Source of the DNA: Sulfolobus islandicus Y.N.15.51
GTDB taxonomy: Archaea > Thermoproteota > Thermoprotei_A > Sulfolobales > Sulfolobaceae
DNA: 64,000 nucleotides
Direction: 5' to 3'
NCBI RefSeq assembly: GCF_000022485.1
Contig: NC_012623.1
Location: 682,001 to 746,000 of the forward strand
Shown: in pieces, positions 8,834 through 20,272 of the stretch
How positions within the stretch are numbered: position 1 is the stretch's first letter
How the letters are laid out: every line of letters starts with the position of its first letter
The notes under the pieces: generated by a model
The model's input: the letters and a program-made list of their open reading frames with translations, nothing else
Databases searched by the model: none
Told to the model about the DNA's origin: nothing
Program-made: the position numbers and the translations under genes

Positions 8834-10564
8834 TTAATCGTGTGAAAAGATTACAGAGACCATATTACCGTCTTTCTTGTCCACTCTTACAAATCCAAAT
8901 CTATAAAATTGCACAATTTCATCTATCTCCAAATCCTTTACAATTCTTTCTGCATAACCATTTATTATTTTTATATCATCTCTTTCCGCTTTTTCTACTA
9001 TTACTGGAACTTTTTCGTCCGATTTTACCCATTGAACTATTCTTGCATTGACTTTCTTAGCCTCATCTAACGTCTTACTGTGAAAAACAAGCTTACGATT
9101 ACGCTTATCAACTCTGACATTACACAACTCCATTAACCTCAATACGCTACCATCCTCTGCATCGATAGATTCTATCAAAATTTTATCACCAGAATTAACA
9201 ATGATAGTTCTATCCACTTCCTCTTGTTTAGAAGGAATTAAGGGTATCTTAGCTTTCAACGTTTGAGGTAGCTCAATGGCAAACTCTTCCCCATCTTTTA
9301 TGAACATTATTCTTTTAGCTACTGGATCTAATTTTTTCCTATTAATCGCAGCAATGTTTTCGAAACTTATAGTAGCATCAGTTACCTTTACTCCAACATC
9401 AATTATCACATCTTTAATAGTATCTGGTAAGATTCCCCTTCTTCTGAGTCCAGCCAAAGTTGGTAGCCTAGGATCATCCCTATTGGCACCCTTCTCTAGC
9501 ATTCCTCTTATTTTCGACTTACTCATCATAAAACCCTCAAGTTTTAGTCTCCCAAACTGTAAGACTTCTGGAAATTCCCATCCCATATACTCAGAAATGT
9601 ACCTCTGTTTTTCCGTATTCGACATATGTTCTTTAGCTCTTAATATATGAGTAACACCAAGTTCATGATCATCTATTATAGAAGCGAAGTTATAGGTAGG
9701 CCATACATAATACTTACTCCCTACTCGTGGATGAGGATTTTTAGTAGTATCAATTATCCTAAGCATTACCCAGTCTATTTGAGAGGGATCCGGATCCATT
9801 AAATTGGTCTTTAACCTAACCACAGCTTCTCCCTCTTTGAACATTCCTTCTAGCATTTTTTCAAAAAGTTCTAGGTTACTCTCTGGTGAAGAGCTTCTAT
9901 GTAGACATTCTGGCTCCCTCATCTTGCCTCTACTGTCTCTAAACTTCTTGAAAGTACTAGAATCACATGTATCAACATAAGCATGTCCCTTTTCTATCAG
10001 ATAACGAGCATACTTGTAGTATACCTCAAGTCTCTCTGAAGCGTAAAGCTCTTGTTCCCATTTAATCCCCAACCATTTTAGATCCTCCTTAATCCAATCA
10101 TATGCGTCTAGAATTGGTCTTTTAACCTTAGGATCCGTATCATCAAACCTCAGTATGAATTTACCGTTATACATCTTGGCGTATTCGTAAGATAAGATAG
10201 CAGCTCTGGCATTTCCTAAATGAAGAGGACCGTCTGGATTAGGTGCGAATCTAGTTACCACTTGTCCTCTAACGTTAGGAAGGGGTGGTAATATTTTCTT
10301 TTTTTCTTCGTGCTTCTTCTCTTCTAATAACTCAGGATACTTAGTCTCAATTTCAGCTATTTGTTGCTCCAAGGTTAGTGAATTAACTTGATCTATAATC
10401 TCCTTGACAATTTTTACTATTTCTTTTGCATTAGATCTTAATTCCGGCCTCTCTGCTATGATCTTACTCATCACCGGGCCCGCTTCAGCTTTACCATCAT
10501 GCTTTACCGCGTTTTGAAGAGCGTATTTATATATAATTTCCCGTAGTTCACTTGATGACATCAA
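8834..10564 (-). CDS. gltX: Glutamyl-tRNA synthetase (archaeal)
   Basis: 576 residues. The class I signatures are PLHLGNARA (HIGH-type) and MSKSKI (KMSKS), after an archaeal N-terminal extension of about 100 residues. The C-terminal half is the GlnRS-like beta-barrel anticodon domain found in archaeal and eukaryotic GluRS. It makes Glu-tRNA-Glu, and in archaea also Glu-tRNA-Gln as the precursor for the amidotransferase. Its start overlaps the end of the upstream HAD phosphatase gene by 17 bp. Confidence 0.95.
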   Translation of the reverse strand: MMSSSELREIIYKYALQNAVKHDGKAEAGPVMSKIIAERPELRSNAKEIVKIVKEIIDQVNSLTLEQQIAEIETKYPELLEEKKHEEKKKILPPLPNVRGQVVTRFAPNPDGPLHLGNARAAILSYEYAKMYNGKFILRFDDTDPKVKRPILDAYDWIKEDLKWLGIKWEQELYASERLEVYYKYARYLIEKGHAYVDTCDSSTFKKFRDSRGKMREPECLHRSSSPESNLELFEKMLEGMFKEGEAVVRLKTNLMDPDPSQIDWVMLRIIDTTKNPHPRVGSKYYVWPTYNFASIIDDHELGVTHILRAKEHMSNTEKQRYISEYMGWEFPEVLQFGRLKLEGFMMSKSKIRGMLEKGANRDDPRLPTLAGLRRRGILPDTIKDVIIDVGVKVTDATISFENIAAINRKKLDPVAKRIMFIKDGEEFAIELPQTLKAKIPLIPSKQEEVDRTIIVNSGDKILIESIDAEDGSVLRLMELCNVRVDKRNRKLVFHSKTLDEAKKVNARIVQWVKSDEKVPVIVEKAERDDIKIINGYAERIVKDLEIDEIVQFYRFGFVRVDKKDGNMVSVIFSHD

Positions 10565-11234
10565 GCTCCCCTTTTAGTAATTTATCCACAAATTCCCTTA
10601 CACCTTTTCCGCTTTTATTACTTGTTATATAATCAGCTATATCTTTCAGTTCATCATCCGCATTTCCTACTGCTACTTTAAATCCTACTTGTTGAAACAA
10701 TTCTATATCAGTTGACGAATCACCAATAGCTGCTACATCTTCTTTCTTTAAACCTTGTAATTGAAGCAACTTTTCCACTCCTACACTTTTCCCTGCTGCA
10801 TTATATGCAATATGAACAGCATATCCGCTACTTTTAATATACAGATTCTTTTCTTTAGCCCAATTTATCATTTCATCAGTTAATTTTGCGGGGACGAAAC
10901 CAAAATCACATTCTCTATACTCATTTTGCCATGTATCCCTTAACTTAAATAGAGATTTAAATTCAATTACTAGACTCTTATCCATTTGTTTACATAACCT
11001 ATATTTTTCCTTGTAAAATACTATACATCCGTTTTCTGCGACAATTCCACCATCTAAATAAAGATATGTGTAAAGCCCTCTAAGGATTGGGTAAGAATTT
11101 CCGCTAACTAAACCTACTTTAATCCTTTTTTCCTGCAAGAGCCTTATTGCGTAAATTGCATCTAGGTCAATTCTCGTAGAATCCCTATCTTCGGTTAACG
11201 TTCCATCTAAATCCATTAAAACTAATTTTATCAT
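10548..11234 (-). CDS. HAD-family phosphatase, archaeal phosphoglycolate phosphatase type
   Basis: 228 residues. HAD motif I is DLDGT with the nucleophile D8 and acid D10. A capped Cof-type insert lies between motifs, and motif IV is [12 protein letters not shown] near residue 170. Length and motif pattern fit the archaeal phosphoglycolate phosphatase (TA0175) family, which hydrolyses 2-phosphoglycolate. It overlaps the HD-domain gene upstream by 4 bp and gltX downstream by 17 bp, so the three form one transcription unit. Confidence 0.82.
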   Translation of the reverse strand: MIKLVLMDLDGTLTEDRDSTRIDLDAIYAIRLLQEKRIKVGLVSGNSYPILRGLYTYLYLDGGIVAENGCIVFYKEKYRLCKQMDKSLVIEFKSLFKLRDTWQNEYRECDFGFVPAKLTDEMINWAKEKNLYIKSSGYAVHIAYNAAGKSVGVEKLLQLQGLKKEDVAAIGDSSTDIELFQQVGFKVAVGNADDELKDIADYITSNKSGKGVREFVDKLLKGELDVIK

Positions 11235-12430
11235 GGAACGACATCTCTAGCTCTCTTGGCGTATTCATGATCTACATAAATTCTTCTAATAGTTAAAGTC
11301 TCTGGTATATGATTAATTAACGTGGATTTATACTTAATTATATTAATCTCATTATTCTTCGAAATTATATTTATTTTATCCTTACTGAGTATTTTTATTT
11401 TTTCCTCAATGGGATATATTGAAGTCCTAGGAATTTGATTTCTCTCTAATCGGTCAACTAGCTCCTTAATCTCAACATCTCCTCCTTTCATCTCGTTATT
11501 ATAAGAGACCTCTTCATAAACGACCTTAGGACCTCTTCTATCCAAGAAATTCCTTATTTTGTCTTTTAAATAAAGGGGAGAGTTAGAGGAATAGAGATAT
11601 GTGTAAAGGATCATGAAGACCCATTCATCATCCCAATAGGATATTGAGGAATCATATACAAGATCTCTTAAATTATCAACGCTTAAAATTGACGAATAGC
11701 AGCAATCATGAATAGTTCTAAAAATTTCTCTCAGCATTAACTCATAACCTATTATCGTCTTATGATAATATACAGCCTGATACATGTGAAGTCTGGATAT
11801 GAAAAAGTTCTCTAAACTGTATATGCCTTTATCTTGGACAATAATTTCGTTATTATTCCCATAGAAGATAGTATCTAGAAGTCTATACAAATCAATATTG
11901 CCTAATTGCACCCCTGTGTGTCTCGAATCTCTAACTAGATAATCCATCCTATCAACATCTACGTCACTGTTTATAATTGATGAAATCATAGAATTTCCAT
12001 TTAAAATATCTAGAATCTTATTGTAGTCAATTGACTCTTTATCAAAAAAATCCCTAAAGTAAGGGGACTTGGAAATTATCATATATCTTAAATCCTTATT
12101 TGATAATCCTTTTTCTAGATATAGAGGCTCGAGACTATGACTAAAAGGAAATTGACCTATATCGTGGAGTAATGCAGAGTACTTTAGATAGGTTGACTCT
12201 TCATCAGTTATTATTCCTAGTTGTTTGAATTTCTCACTTAAAATTGTAGTAAGATAAAAGGTGCCTAATGAGTGGCTAAATCTAGTGTGAGTAGCACCAG
12301 GATATACCAGGTACGCTAAACTTGTCTGTTTTATTCTCCTTAGGCGTTGAAACTCAGGCATGTCTATTATCTTGGCTTCTCTATCATCAAGTTTAATATA
12401 GGCATAAATCTCGTCATATACTTTCTTCAT
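11231..12430 (-). CDS. HD-domain phosphohydrolase (dGTPase/SAMHD1-like)
   Basis: 399 residues. Metal-binding motifs are H53 in [10 protein letters not shown]89-D90 in [13 protein letters not shown] and a later [11 protein letters not shown] segment, the order found in the COG1078/SAMHD1-like group. Related enzymes hydrolyse dNTPs or other nucleotide phosphates; the substrate is not visible. It is the first gene of the unit with the HAD phosphatase and gltX. A 5S rRNA gene lies 38 bp upstream in the same orientation. Confidence 0.8.
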   Translation of the reverse strand: MKKVYDEIYAYIKLDDREAKIIDMPEFQRLRRIKQTSLAYLVYPGATHTRFSHSLGTFYLTTILSEKFKQLGIITDEESTYLKYSALLHDIGQFPFSHSLEPLYLEKGLSNKDLRYMIISKSPYFRDFFDKESIDYNKILDILNGNSMISSIINSDVDVDRMDYLVRDSRHTGVQLGNIDLYRLLDTIFYGNNNEIIVQDKGIYSLENFFISRLHMYQAVYYHKTIIGYELMLREIFRTIHDCCYSSILSVDNLRDLVYDSSISYWDDEWVFMILYTYLYSSNSPLYLKDKIRNFLDRRGPKVVYEEVSYNNEMKGGDVEIKELVDRLERNQIPRTSIYPIEEKIKILSKDKINIISKNNEINIIKYKSTLINHIPETLTIRRIYVDHEYAKRARDVVP

Positions 12431-12468
12431 TCAACTCAGACTAATCTTAAAATCAGAGAAATATAAAA

Positions 12469-12591
12469 GCCCATCCCAGCTTGGTGGGGCTGCGGATCCT
12501 CACGGTATCCACGGCCCCACCAACGTGAGTGGCTTAACTTCCGGGTTCGAAATGAGTCCGGGTGTTGCCCGCTCACTGTGGCCGGGTGGGC
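12469..12591 (-). rRNA. rrf: 5S ribosomal RNA
   Basis: The minus-strand RNA begins GCCCACCCGG and ends CTGGGATGGGC, giving the closing helix I. The conserved loop segments GAACCCGGAAGTTAAGCC and the helix IV/V GC-rich arm are present. The length of about 123 nt is normal. In Sulfolobus the 5S gene stands apart from the 16S-23S operon, as it does here. Ends are set by helix I and may be off by one or two bases. Confidence 0.95.
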
Positions 12592-12603
12592 AAGATTAAG
12601 TAC

Positions 12604-12622
12604 TCATAACATATATAAAAAA
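12604..12622 (-). promoter_or_regulatory. A-box promoter of the 5S rRNA gene
   Basis: The minus strand reads TTTTTTATATATG about 20-30 nt before the 5S 5' end, the expected place for an archaeal TATA box. No other coding sequence occupies this short gap. Confidence 0.55.
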
Positions 12623-12817
12623 TTAACTACCCTTCTTTTCCTCAGGCACCACTGCGTATATACCTACTATATATAAGTTACGTCCATCCTTTGGACAAGT
12701 GCCAACTACTTTAAGAACATAATCTCCATCTTGGAAAGGTCTCTCCGTTTCATAGTCCCCATTAACGCACTTAATCACAGTGTAAACGCTTACAGTTTGT
12801 TGTTGATTAGAGGACAT
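12623..12817 (-). CDS. Small conserved protein of unknown function (64 aa)
   Basis: 64 residues with two cysteines (around 17 and 40, in a VIKC...TCPKDGR pattern) and a predominantly beta composition. No known domain is recognised; a small metal-binding or OB-like fold is possible. Its ATG abuts the TAA stop of the upstream DUF1512-type gene, so the two are surely co-transcribed and probably translationally coupled. Confidence 0.65.
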   Translation of the reverse strand: MSSNQQQTVSVYTVIKCVNGDYETERPFQDGDYVLKVVGTCPKDGRNLYIVGIYAVVPEEKKGS

Positions 12818-13948
12818 TTATTGAGCCACCCCTGCAGTATTCCCTACTCCTACTACTACTACTATATCTCCAGGTTTAGTTCTTTCTAGAATTATCTTCT
12901 TTACTAATTCCAATGCCTTAGGTGCAGCTTGATAGATTTCCTTCCTCATTTCAGTAATTGCCTCCTCCATGCTCATCTTCACTATTACCGCATCTATCGG
13001 TATGTTGTACCTTACAGCAACTCTCTCTATGCTTATCTTTTCTGGGCCTGGATCACCCATTGCAACTCCAGTACCTTCAGCTATGGCCCCAGTATTTTCG
13101 CCTTCTAATTTCAACGCAGCATCTATAGTTATAATTCTTGTAACTTTACCTTTATACTCTTCTACAGCATTCTCTACTGCTTCCCCAGGCCTTCCTACTG
13201 TAGCCATAGGACCCTCAGCCTTTATTACGACCAATCTTCTACCTTCAAATTCCACCTCTCCTGCTACAGTATCTCTACTAGGATTCCATTTTTTATCAGC
13301 ATTCATAAATAGATAAGCCGCCACCAAGGGACCTAATGAATCCCCTACTGGTATTCCTCTTATGAAAGTACTCATTGCCTTTGAGTATGCTTCAGATATC
13401 TTGACAAGTTGTGGAACAACAAATTGTAATTGATAAAGAAGAACCACACTATTTAGCTTTTTAGCTAAGATTAAGTAATGCCTCACTACTTTGTATATTA
13501 GATTCAACGAATTTACTACTTCTGCAGAAACTTCCAATTTACTCCTATTAACGTTGTCTATATTTGGAACCATAAGGGTTATAAGATCTCTTATCTTATC
13601 CTCTCCACTTCTAAGCAATAGCTTCATTCTACTTATTATATCCGTTGGCTCTACGTTTACTGGATCTATTATAAACATTTCAGATACTCTTTCAATAAAT
13701 GGTTTTGGATCTTGAACACCTCTTTCTTTTAATAACTGCTCCATTTTACTCTTGGACTCATTCAAGTATCTTTCAATCATACTTAATTGACCCTCTATAC
13801 CTCTAGCTAACATCGATACAGTCAGCCTTGTATTAACACCAGGCAAATATAGCAGAAATAATAAAACAAAGAATAGTACATATGTTAGAATGTAGTAAAG
13901 AGAACTTGCTTGATTTAAAGATGTTTGTGCTAAAGTAATTAAACTCAT
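12818..13948 (-). CDS. DUF1512-type membrane-anchored archaeal protein
   Basis: 376 residues. One strong N-terminal transmembrane helix (about 17-39) precedes a soluble alpha/beta body with Gly-rich turns (for example [12 protein letters not shown]) and a C-terminal [13 protein letters not shown] strand that resembles a nucleotide- or substrate-binding loop. I recognise it as the crenarchaeal DUF1512 family, whose function is unknown to me. It is paired with the 64-residue gene immediately downstream. Confidence 0.7.
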   Translation of the reverse strand: MSLITLAQTSLNQASSLYYILTYVLFFVLLFLLYLPGVNTRLTVSMLARGIEGQLSMIERYLNESKSKMEQLLKERGVQDPKPFIERVSEMFIIDPVNVEPTDIISRMKLLLRSGEDKIRDLITLMVPNIDNVNRSKLEVSAEVVNSLNLIYKVVRHYLILAKKLNSVVLLYQLQFVVPQLVKISEAYSKAMSTFIRGIPVGDSLGPLVAAYLFMNADKKWNPSRDTVAGEVEFEGRRLVVIKAEGPMATVGRPGEAVENAVEEYKGKVTRIITIDAALKLEGENTGAIAEGTGVAMGDPGPEKISIERVAVRYNIPIDAVIVKMSMEEAITEMRKEIYQAAPKALELVKKIILERTKPGDIVVVVGVGNTAGVAQ

Positions 13949-13992
13949 TTTTATCGTTAACCTTTACTCATTCGAATTAATTAAACTTTTTT

Positions 13993-14898
13993 TCAAAGAG
14001 ACTTTGTAGACACTATAATTGAATTGCCCTTAACTATAACGGTATGCTCGAACTGGGAAACAACGCCTTTTTTAATCTCAAGTAGGATAGGATATCCTCT
14101 TAATACACCTTTTTTAATTAAATTTTTTATATTATTTCTTAATTCGTCGACATTGGTAGAAAATTCCTTAAGCCATCTCTCTGAAAATGGCAGATAATTA
14201 AAATGTGTATATATAAAATCTAGCAGTTCACTCTCTCTCGCAGAAAGACCTTTCACATTGGGATTTTTTAAGGAATATATTGTAACATCCTTCCCTTCTA
14301 CTACCTCACCACCCCCATCAGTAGCGAACGGCTCTATCGCGTAAACAGAATCAGATTGTATAGCGCCTAATCCCCTTTCATAAACATTGGGTATAAAGAC
14401 GCCAGCATGAAGTTCATAGCGCCTTATAAGATGACCTCCCAAGTTCCTTATCGGCTTATATCCTTGAGCTCTTATCATTTTTTCAATAACTCTACCTATC
14501 TCGCCTACGCTTAGTCCAGCCCTAAAATTAGCAATTGCAGCTTCAAGAGCGGTTTTAGAGGCATCTAACAACCTTTGATACTTAGCGTCTAAACTAATGG
14601 TAGTAGCGGTATCACTAATATAACCATCAATATGAGCTCCCAAATCTAACTTAACTACTGCACCTTCCGGAATTCTCTTTTCATCATTTATAACTGGACT
14701 ATAATGAGCTGCTTCTGAATTAATGGATATATTACATGGAAATGATGGAAATGCCTTATTTTCGAGTATTATACTCTCAACCTCTTCACAAATATCTAAA
14801 ACCTTGGCATTAGCCTTAACGTTTAAGGAAACTTCATCTCTAGCCTTAGCTGCAATTTTTCCTGCTAATAAGAGCTTGTTAAGTTCATCCTCAGTCAT
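13993..14898 (-). CDS. map: Methionine aminopeptidase, type II
   Basis: 301 residues. The pita-bread fold metal ligands are in place: D in [12 protein letters not shown] in YISDTATT, H in [12 protein letters not shown] in [12 protein letters not shown], and a final E in FEHTVIV. The helical insert between the last two blocks marks the type II (archaeal/eukaryotic) subclass. It removes initiator methionine co-translationally. It is divergent from the UPF0173 gene, 53 bp apart. Confidence 0.95.
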   Translation of the reverse strand: MTEDELNKLLLAGKIAAKARDEVSLNVKANAKVLDICEEVESIILENKAFPSFPCNISINSEAAHYSPVINDEKRIPEGAVVKLDLGAHIDGYISDTATTISLDAKYQRLLDASKTALEAAIANFRAGLSVGEIGRVIEKMIRAQGYKPIRNLGGHLIRRYELHAGVFIPNVYERGLGAIQSDSVYAIEPFATDGGGEVVEGKDVTIYSLKNPNVKGLSARESELLDFIYTHFNYLPFSERWLKEFSTNVDELRNNIKNLIKKGVLRGYPILLEIKKGVVSQFEHTVIVKGNSIIVSTKSL

Positions 14899-14951
14899 GA
14901 ATGTAGTTTTCGGGGTATAAGCTTTATTTTTTTCTCATAAAAATCTTTTGT

Positions 14952-15635
14952 ATGGCACAGTTAAGATGGTTAGGCCATGCAGCAACCTTGTTAATATTTG
15001 GAAATAAGAGTGTAATAATAGACCCGATGATAAAGGATAACCCATTAAGCCCGGTAAAAATAGACTATTTTAAAAATAACTTGGACATCATAATCGTAAC
15101 TCATGACCACTACGATCACTTAGGAGATACATTAGAATTACTAAAAATGAATCCTAAGGCAAAACTCTACGCAACTTACGATTTGGAAGCTTACTTGGCG
15201 GAGACCTATAAAATATCCGAGGAAAGTATTATCCCAGCTAATGTAGGGGGATTTGTAGAAGTGGATGGAATAAAGCTTGCATTGACCAAAGCTGTGCATT
15301 CAAGTACACATAGTGATCCAACTGGCGCAATAGTATCGGCTGAAGGAATTACGATATACCATGCAGGAGATACTGGATTATTTGAGGACATGAAATTAAT
15401 TGGAGAAGTATTTAAGCCTGATTACGCACTATTGCCAATAGGTGGAAGGTTTACAATGGACCCCTATCAAGCATCAATAAGCGTTGAGTTTATTAAGCCT
15501 AAAAAAGGCGCGATACCAATACACTACAATACTTGGGATCTAATAAAAGTTGACGTAAATGACTTTGTTAAACTAGTTAAAAACAAAGGATATAATCCCA
15601 TAGTGTTACAACCTGGTCAAACTATAACGTTGTGA
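14952..15635 (+). CDS. UPF0173 metallo-beta-lactamase-fold hydrolase
   Basis: 227 residues. The zinc signature HxHxDH is at H51, H53, D55 and H56; further ligands appear in [15 protein letters not shown] and PIHYNTW. The start is ATG with a TGTATGG context. It belongs to the UPF0173 (YtkL/UlaG-like) group of metal-dependent hydrolases with unknown substrate. It is followed after 5 bp by pheS on the same strand. Confidence 0.85.
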   Translation: MAQLRWLGHAATLLIFGNKSVIIDPMIKDNPLSPVKIDYFKNNLDIIIVTHDHYDHLGDTLELLKMNPKAKLYATYDLEAYLAETYKISEESIIPANVGGFVEVDGIKLALTKAVHSSTHSDPTGAIVSAEGITIYHAGDTGLFEDMKLIGEVFKPDYALLPIGGRFTMDPYQASISVEFIKPKKGAIPIHYNTWDLIKVDVNDFVKLVKNKGYNPIVLQPGQTITL

Positions 15636-15640
15636 TATGA

Positions 15641-17038
15641 ATGTTAAGTGAGAACGAAGCTAAGATATTGTTTTTTTTAAAAGATCTTAAAAGAACAAAT
15701 TCTATAGAAATTTCAACAAAAATAGGTATTCCAGAAAGTTCGGTCCTAAGTTTAATTGAGTTATTAAGAGAAAAGGGTTATGTAAAAACGGAGATAATAT
15801 CTGAGAAATATTATGTATTAACTGAAGAGGGAAGGAAAAGAAAGGAAAACGGACTGCCCGAAGACATTTTAATAAATTCATTGAATGGACAAGAAAAAGA
15901 TCTAAACGAGATAAAAAATACTCTTGATGAGGACTTTAATATTGCAATTAGTTGGGCAAAGAGAAAGGGATTAATAGAGATAAAAGAAGGAAAAGTAATA
16001 CCTAAAGTAAAAACTTATACATCACCCGAATATCTTGCTCTATTAAATCTTGAAAAAGCTGATATTAATACAATAAATTTGCTTAAAAAAAGGGGGCTTA
16101 TAGAAGAAAAGGAAAGGAAAATTGTAAACGTGAAGTTAGTAAAAGAACCTAAAGAGTCAGAGATCGGGATTTCAAATCTTACTAGAGAAATGATAGTTAG
16201 TGGTGAATGGAAAAAGTATAAACTTAGAAAGTATAATGTAGAAGCATTTCCTCCCTATTATACTATTAGTAAAAAACATTATTTTAGAGAATTCCTAGAA
16301 AAAGTCAAGGATATTATGATTAGCTTAGGATTTAAAGAGATTAATACAGGGTATATTGAAATGGAATTTTATAATTTTGACCTTCTATTTCAACCTCAAG
16401 ATCATCCAGCCAGGGAAATTCACGATAGCTTTGCAGTAGAGGGTTTGGGAAATATAGAGGATAAAGAGTTGCTAAGTAATGTAAAGGAAATTCACGAGAA
16501 ATTCTGGAAGTACGAATGGAAACAAGATATTACGCTAAGGTTAATGTTAAGAAGCCAAACTACAGCTACAACTGCAAGAGTCCTAGCCTCAAGACCAAAG
16601 GCACCTCAAAAACTGTTCACTTTAGGTAAAGTCTTCAGACCAGACGCAATAGATGCAACTCATTTGATAGAATTTCACCAATTAGATGGTGTAATTATAG
16701 ATGATAATTTCACGTTTAGGGAGCTATTAGGTGTTCTAAAGGAAATATTTTATAGGTTAGGAATTAAAGAAATCAAATTTAAACCAGCATACTTCCCATT
16801 TACGGAACCTAGCGTAGAAGCCTATGGATATCTGGAAAAATTGGGTTGGGTGGAGATGTGTGGAGCTGGACTGTTAAGGCCAGAAATACTAAGTTCGGTT
16901 GGAATAGACAGCATAGCCGGAGCTTGGGGCATAGGAATTGAAAGGCTCGCTATGAGCTTTCTGAACATTAGCGATATTAGATTACTTTATTCGAATAATA
17001 TAGAATATATAAGGGATATGAAAGTGAAAATAGAGTGA
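15641..17038 (+). CDS. pheS: Phenylalanyl-tRNA synthetase alpha subunit
   Basis: 465 residues. Winged-helix domains occupy about the first 190 residues, as in archaeal and eukaryotic PheS. The class II core follows, with motif 2 (KVFRPDAIDATH...FHQLDG) and motif 3 (GAWGIGIERLAM). The TEPSVE and CGAG elements of the phenylalanine pocket are visible. It is paired 5 bp upstream of pheT and forms the alpha2beta2 enzyme that charges tRNA-Phe. Confidence 0.95.
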   Translation: MLSENEAKILFFLKDLKRTNSIEISTKIGIPESSVLSLIELLREKGYVKTEIISEKYYVLTEEGRKRKENGLPEDILINSLNGQEKDLNEIKNTLDEDFNIAISWAKRKGLIEIKEGKVIPKVKTYTSPEYLALLNLEKADINTINLLKKRGLIEEKERKIVNVKLVKEPKESEIGISNLTREMIVSGEWKKYKLRKYNVEAFPPYYTISKKHYFREFLEKVKDIMISLGFKEINTGYIEMEFYNFDLLFQPQDHPAREIHDSFAVEGLGNIEDKELLSNVKEIHEKFWKYEWKQDITLRLMLRSQTTATTARVLASRPKAPQKLFTLGKVFRPDAIDATHLIEFHQLDGVIIDDNFTFRELLGVLKEIFYRLGIKEIKFKPAYFPFTEPSVEAYGYLEKLGWVEMCGAGLLRPEILSSVGIDSIAGAWGIGIERLAMSFLNISDIRLLYSNNIEYIRDMKVKIE

Positions 17039-17043
17039 TATAA

Positions 17044-18681
17044 ATGGTAACTATAGTATTAAATAAATATAAATTACTAGATAAAATACATATTGGCCAG
17101 CAGAAACTAGAGGATCTATTGTTTAACTTAAAATCAGAAGTAAAACCAATCGATGAAAATAATATTGAAATTGAAATAAACGCTGACCGATTGGATCTGC
17201 TCTCCTCTGATGGGATAGCTAGAGCAATCAAGGGTTTATTAGAAAAAGAGTTGGGCGAAGCAAAATATAATGTTACAGATACAGAATATACTCTGATTGT
17301 TGATAATGTTAGAACTAGACCTTATGCATTAGCTGCTATAGTCTATAATGCTAAGATAGACCTTGAAGAATTGATACAGTTTCAAGAAAAACTTCATGGC
17401 ACTATAGGAAGAAAGAGAAAAAAGGTAGCAATAGGTATACATGATCTTAGGAAAGTAGATTCAAAGACGATAGAATATAAGGAAGTTCCTCTTTCCTATA
17501 AATTTGTCCCATTATATGGAAATAAAGAGCTCACAATCAGTGAGATTTTGGAGAAGACTGAGCAAGGAAAACTTTATGGAAATATCTCAATAGCTAATGG
17601 AGTATCACCAGCAATAGTTCAAGACGATGGAGAAGTATTAAGTATACCTCCAATAATTAACTCTAATAAAACCAGACTGGATGAAAACACAAAAGATTTC
17701 TTTATAGATGTTACAGGAACTTCGTTTGAAGCCGTTGCACAAACTCTAGATATAATAGTTTCAAATCTAGCAGAAGCTGGAGGGACTATAGGAAGAGTAA
17801 AAGTGCTAAAATCTGCTAATTCTTCACAATTATCTTCACCCTTGTTTTTACATAAGATTCAGAATGTTAGAGAGGAATATGTAAAAAAAATTTTAGGAAT
17901 TAAAACCAGTAAGGAAGAGATATGTAAACATGTAATGAGAATGAGAATGAATTGCGACATAGAAAACGGAGTCATAAGAGTAACGGTGCCTCAATATAGG
18001 GTAGATATTCTGAACGAAATTGACGTGGTAGAGGATATTGCGATGAGTATTGGTTATAATAACCTAGAACCTTCTAAGTATATTTCAACAAATTATGGTT
18101 CTTATGATTACATGACACTGCTTGAAAGGAAAATAAGAGAACTAGGCATCGGAGCAGGATATGTAGAAATATCTAACTTTGTGTTAATTAAAGATGAAAA
18201 ACTATTCAGTAATAAATATGTAAAAATTCTCAATCCTGTTACTGAGGAATATAATGCAGTAAGGGATTCACTAATTCCAGGATTATTAGATTTCCTATCT
18301 AAAAATCAGCATGCGAAATTTCCCATTAGAGTTTTTGAGACTGGAGATGTAGTAGTTTATGACTCTTCTACAGATACTGGATTCAGAAATGATAAAAGGG
18401 CTGCGTATGCAATAATGGATAATAAGGTGAGTTATGAGGACATACAAGCACCAATCCACTACATTCTAAAATCCTTAGGCTTGGAAGTAAATTATAAGGA
18501 AGAAAATAATAATATTTTCATTGAGGGGCGCTCAGCATCAATATTTTACGAAAACGAGAAAATGGGAGTAATAGGTGAAGTTAACCCTGACGTATTAATA
18601 AGATTCGGTATTGAATATCCTGCAGTAATTGCTGAATTATATATTTCGGAAATAGGTAAAAGACTTACAAATCAAAGATAA
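17044..18681 (+). CDS. pheT: Phenylalanyl-tRNA synthetase beta subunit
   Basis: 545 residues, the archaeal short form without the bacterial tRNA-binding EMAP and anticodon (FDX-ACB) ends. It has a B3/B4 editing region (about 80-260), a B5 domain (about 270-340) with VPQYRVDILNEIDVVEDIA, and a catalytic-like C-terminal domain. It completes the PheST pair and carries the Tyr-tRNA-Phe editing site. Confidence 0.95.
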   Translation: MVTIVLNKYKLLDKIHIGQQKLEDLLFNLKSEVKPIDENNIEIEINADRLDLLSSDGIARAIKGLLEKELGEAKYNVTDTEYTLIVDNVRTRPYALAAIVYNAKIDLEELIQFQEKLHGTIGRKRKKVAIGIHDLRKVDSKTIEYKEVPLSYKFVPLYGNKELTISEILEKTEQGKLYGNISIANGVSPAIVQDDGEVLSIPPIINSNKTRLDENTKDFFIDVTGTSFEAVAQTLDIIVSNLAEAGGTIGRVKVLKSANSSQLSSPLFLHKIQNVREEYVKKILGIKTSKEEICKHVMRMRMNCDIENGVIRVTVPQYRVDILNEIDVVEDIAMSIGYNNLEPSKYISTNYGSYDYMTLLERKIRELGIGAGYVEISNFVLIKDEKLFSNKYVKILNPVTEEYNAVRDSLIPGLLDFLSKNQHAKFPIRVFETGDVVVYDSSTDTGFRNDKRAAYAIMDNKVSYEDIQAPIHYILKSLGLEVNYKEENNNIFIEGRSASIFYENEKMGVIGEVNPDVLIRFGIEYPAVIAELYISEIGKRLTNQR

Positions 18682-18689
18682 TAGACGAG

Positions 18690-19460
18690 GTGATATTAAT
18701 CCCATTTATAATATCGAATGGTGTTCGTCTATATTATGAAGTAAGAGGAAATGGAAAACCGATTGTGCTAATCCACCATTTAGCAGGCAATTATAAGAGC
18801 TGGAAATTTGTAATTCCAAAGTTGACATTAGATAGCACTGTAGTTGTATATGATTTAAGAGGACATGGTAGATCTTCAACTCCCAATTCACCTTATAATA
18901 TCGAAGAGCATTCCAGTGATTTAAGAGGTTTATTAGTCCAACTAGGTATAGAAAAACCAATATTAGTTGGACACTCAATAGGTTCTTTAATTGCAATAGA
19001 TTACGCTTTAAAATATCCAGTAGAGAAATTAATATTAGTTGGAGCTCTGTACAAAGCGCCATCGCCAGAAGTTTATGAGAAGTATGTAAGAATAGCGGTG
19101 AATTTCGGATTAAGAGCCTTAGCGGAATACAGAAGATTACATAAAGAGTTTGCGGAGACATTAGTCAGTAACTATCACGCATGGAATTCTCTTCTAGAAG
19201 TATATGAGGAAACAACGCCAATAGGTTATAAAAACGCAGTAGAAGGGTTATTGAAAGCAAAAGATTATTCAGACGAACTCAGGGAAATAAACGTTAATAC
19301 CCTTTTAGTGTATGGGACTTATGACGGATTAATAACAAATATAAACGTATTTAAGAACAACATGAAAAATGTGGAAACAAAAACTATAGAAGGCTATGGT
19401 CACTTTCTTAATTTCGAGAATCCGTCATTATTGTCGGATATCATAAAGAATTTCTTATAA
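18690..19460 (+). CDS. Alpha/beta-hydrolase
   Basis: About 256 residues. The nucleophile elbow is GHSIGS with Ser96, and the fold's oxyanion segment is LIHHLAG. The acid is probably Asp in TYDGLI (about 213) and the base is the His in GYGHFLN (about 241). It could be an esterase or lactonase; the substrate is unknown. The start is uncertain: a perfect anti-16S Shine-Dalgarno GAGGTGAT at 18686-18693 overlaps the only nearby GTG, so initiation may be further in. The 3' end overlaps the convergent CinA-like gene by 20 bp. Confidence 0.8.
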   Translation: MILIPFIISNGVRLYYEVRGNGKPIVLIHHLAGNYKSWKFVIPKLTLDSTVVVYDLRGHGRSSTPNSPYNIEEHSSDLRGLLVQLGIEKPILVGHSIGSLIAIDYALKYPVEKLILVGALYKAPSPEVYEKYVRIAVNFGLRALAEYRRLHKEFAETLVSNYHAWNSLLEVYEETTPIGYKNAVEGLLKAKDYSDELREINVNTLLVYGTYDGLITNINVFKNNMKNVETKTIEGYGHFLNFENPSLLSDIIKNFL

Positions 19461-20256
19461 TTCCATTTAATTTCTTTATGGCATCTAGTAATTCATTCTT
19501 AACTTTTTCTATTTTTACTTTAATTTCCTCCTCTCTTCCGCTCCCCGCTATTTGTATTTCTAATATAGGGCGTAACAACTCATAACTTTTTGGATGTGTT
19601 TTTATATAAATATCATACTTTTTCACCAGTTCCTTAACATATGGTGCCAAAGCCGATTCCATCACGTTCTCAACGTATATGAAGTCCTCTAGATATTTCA
19701 AATTGGGCTTGTTTCTTAGCATTTTGTTTATAAAATTCTCTAATACGTTTTCCATTTCTCTAGGTACGCCCGGTGTTGCTAATATATCAATGTTATTATG
19801 ATAAATATATATCCCAGGTGCTATTCCCTCATTATTTTCGACGGCCATAGCACCATACGGCAAATAAGCCATTTTCTTTCTCTCTTCAGTGAGGGGAATA
19901 TTTCTTTTGGTATACTTTTCTAGAATCATATCAAAGGCTGTTTTATTTAACTCCAAATTAACCCCTAACGCTTTTGCTAACCCTTCTGCTGTCTTATCAT
20001 CCCACGTAGGCCCAAGACCACCAGAAGATACTATGACTTTCGGCTTTCTATCTATTGCCTCTCTAAAAGCTGATACAATTTCATCTATATCATCCATAAC
20101 TACAGTTATTCTTCTCACAGTGAATCCCAATGATGTAAGTCTACGGCCGATATGTGAAGCATTAGTATTTACAGTCTTTCCACTTAATACTTCATTACCT
20201 ATAGTTACAATTTCCGCGAACCAATAATCCATAAAAATATTAACTATCGGAACCAA
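19441..20256 (-). CDS. CinA/MoaB-fold molybdopterin-binding-domain protein
   Basis: 271 residues. The N-terminal 170 residues form a MoCF_biosynth (MogA/MoaB/CinA) domain with the signature [13 protein letters not shown]. The C-terminal 100 residues match the archaeal stand-alone CinA-type tail and lack the pncC amidase domain. The family includes nucleotide-cleaving enzymes such as the ADP-ribose/NMN CinA proteins; the exact reaction is not evident. It is divergent from the aminotransferase gene. Confidence 0.75.
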   Translation of the reverse strand: MVPIVNIFMDYWFAEIVTIGNEVLSGKTVNTNASHIGRRLTSLGFTVRRITVVMDDIDEIVSAFREAIDRKPKVIVSSGGLGPTWDDKTAEGLAKALGVNLELNKTAFDMILEKYTKRNIPLTEERKKMAYLPYGAMAVENNEGIAPGIYIYHNNIDILATPGVPREMENVLENFINKMLRNKPNLKYLEDFIYVENVMESALAPYVKELVKKYDIYIKTHPKSYELLRPILEIQIAGSGREEEIKVKIEKVKNELLDAIKKLNGIIRNSL

Positions 20257-20272
20257 TTAAAACTTGAGCTTC

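Noticed and set aside
8764-9051. Open frame on + strand over the gltX end
   Set aside because: Leucine-rich shadow of a clear synthetase gene, no start signal of its own.
12969-13316. 115-aa + strand frame within the DUF1512-type gene
   Set aside because: Antisense shadow of a well-supported gene.
18706-19161. Open frame on the minus strand inside the alpha/beta-hydrolase
   Set aside because: Shadow of the hydrolase gene.
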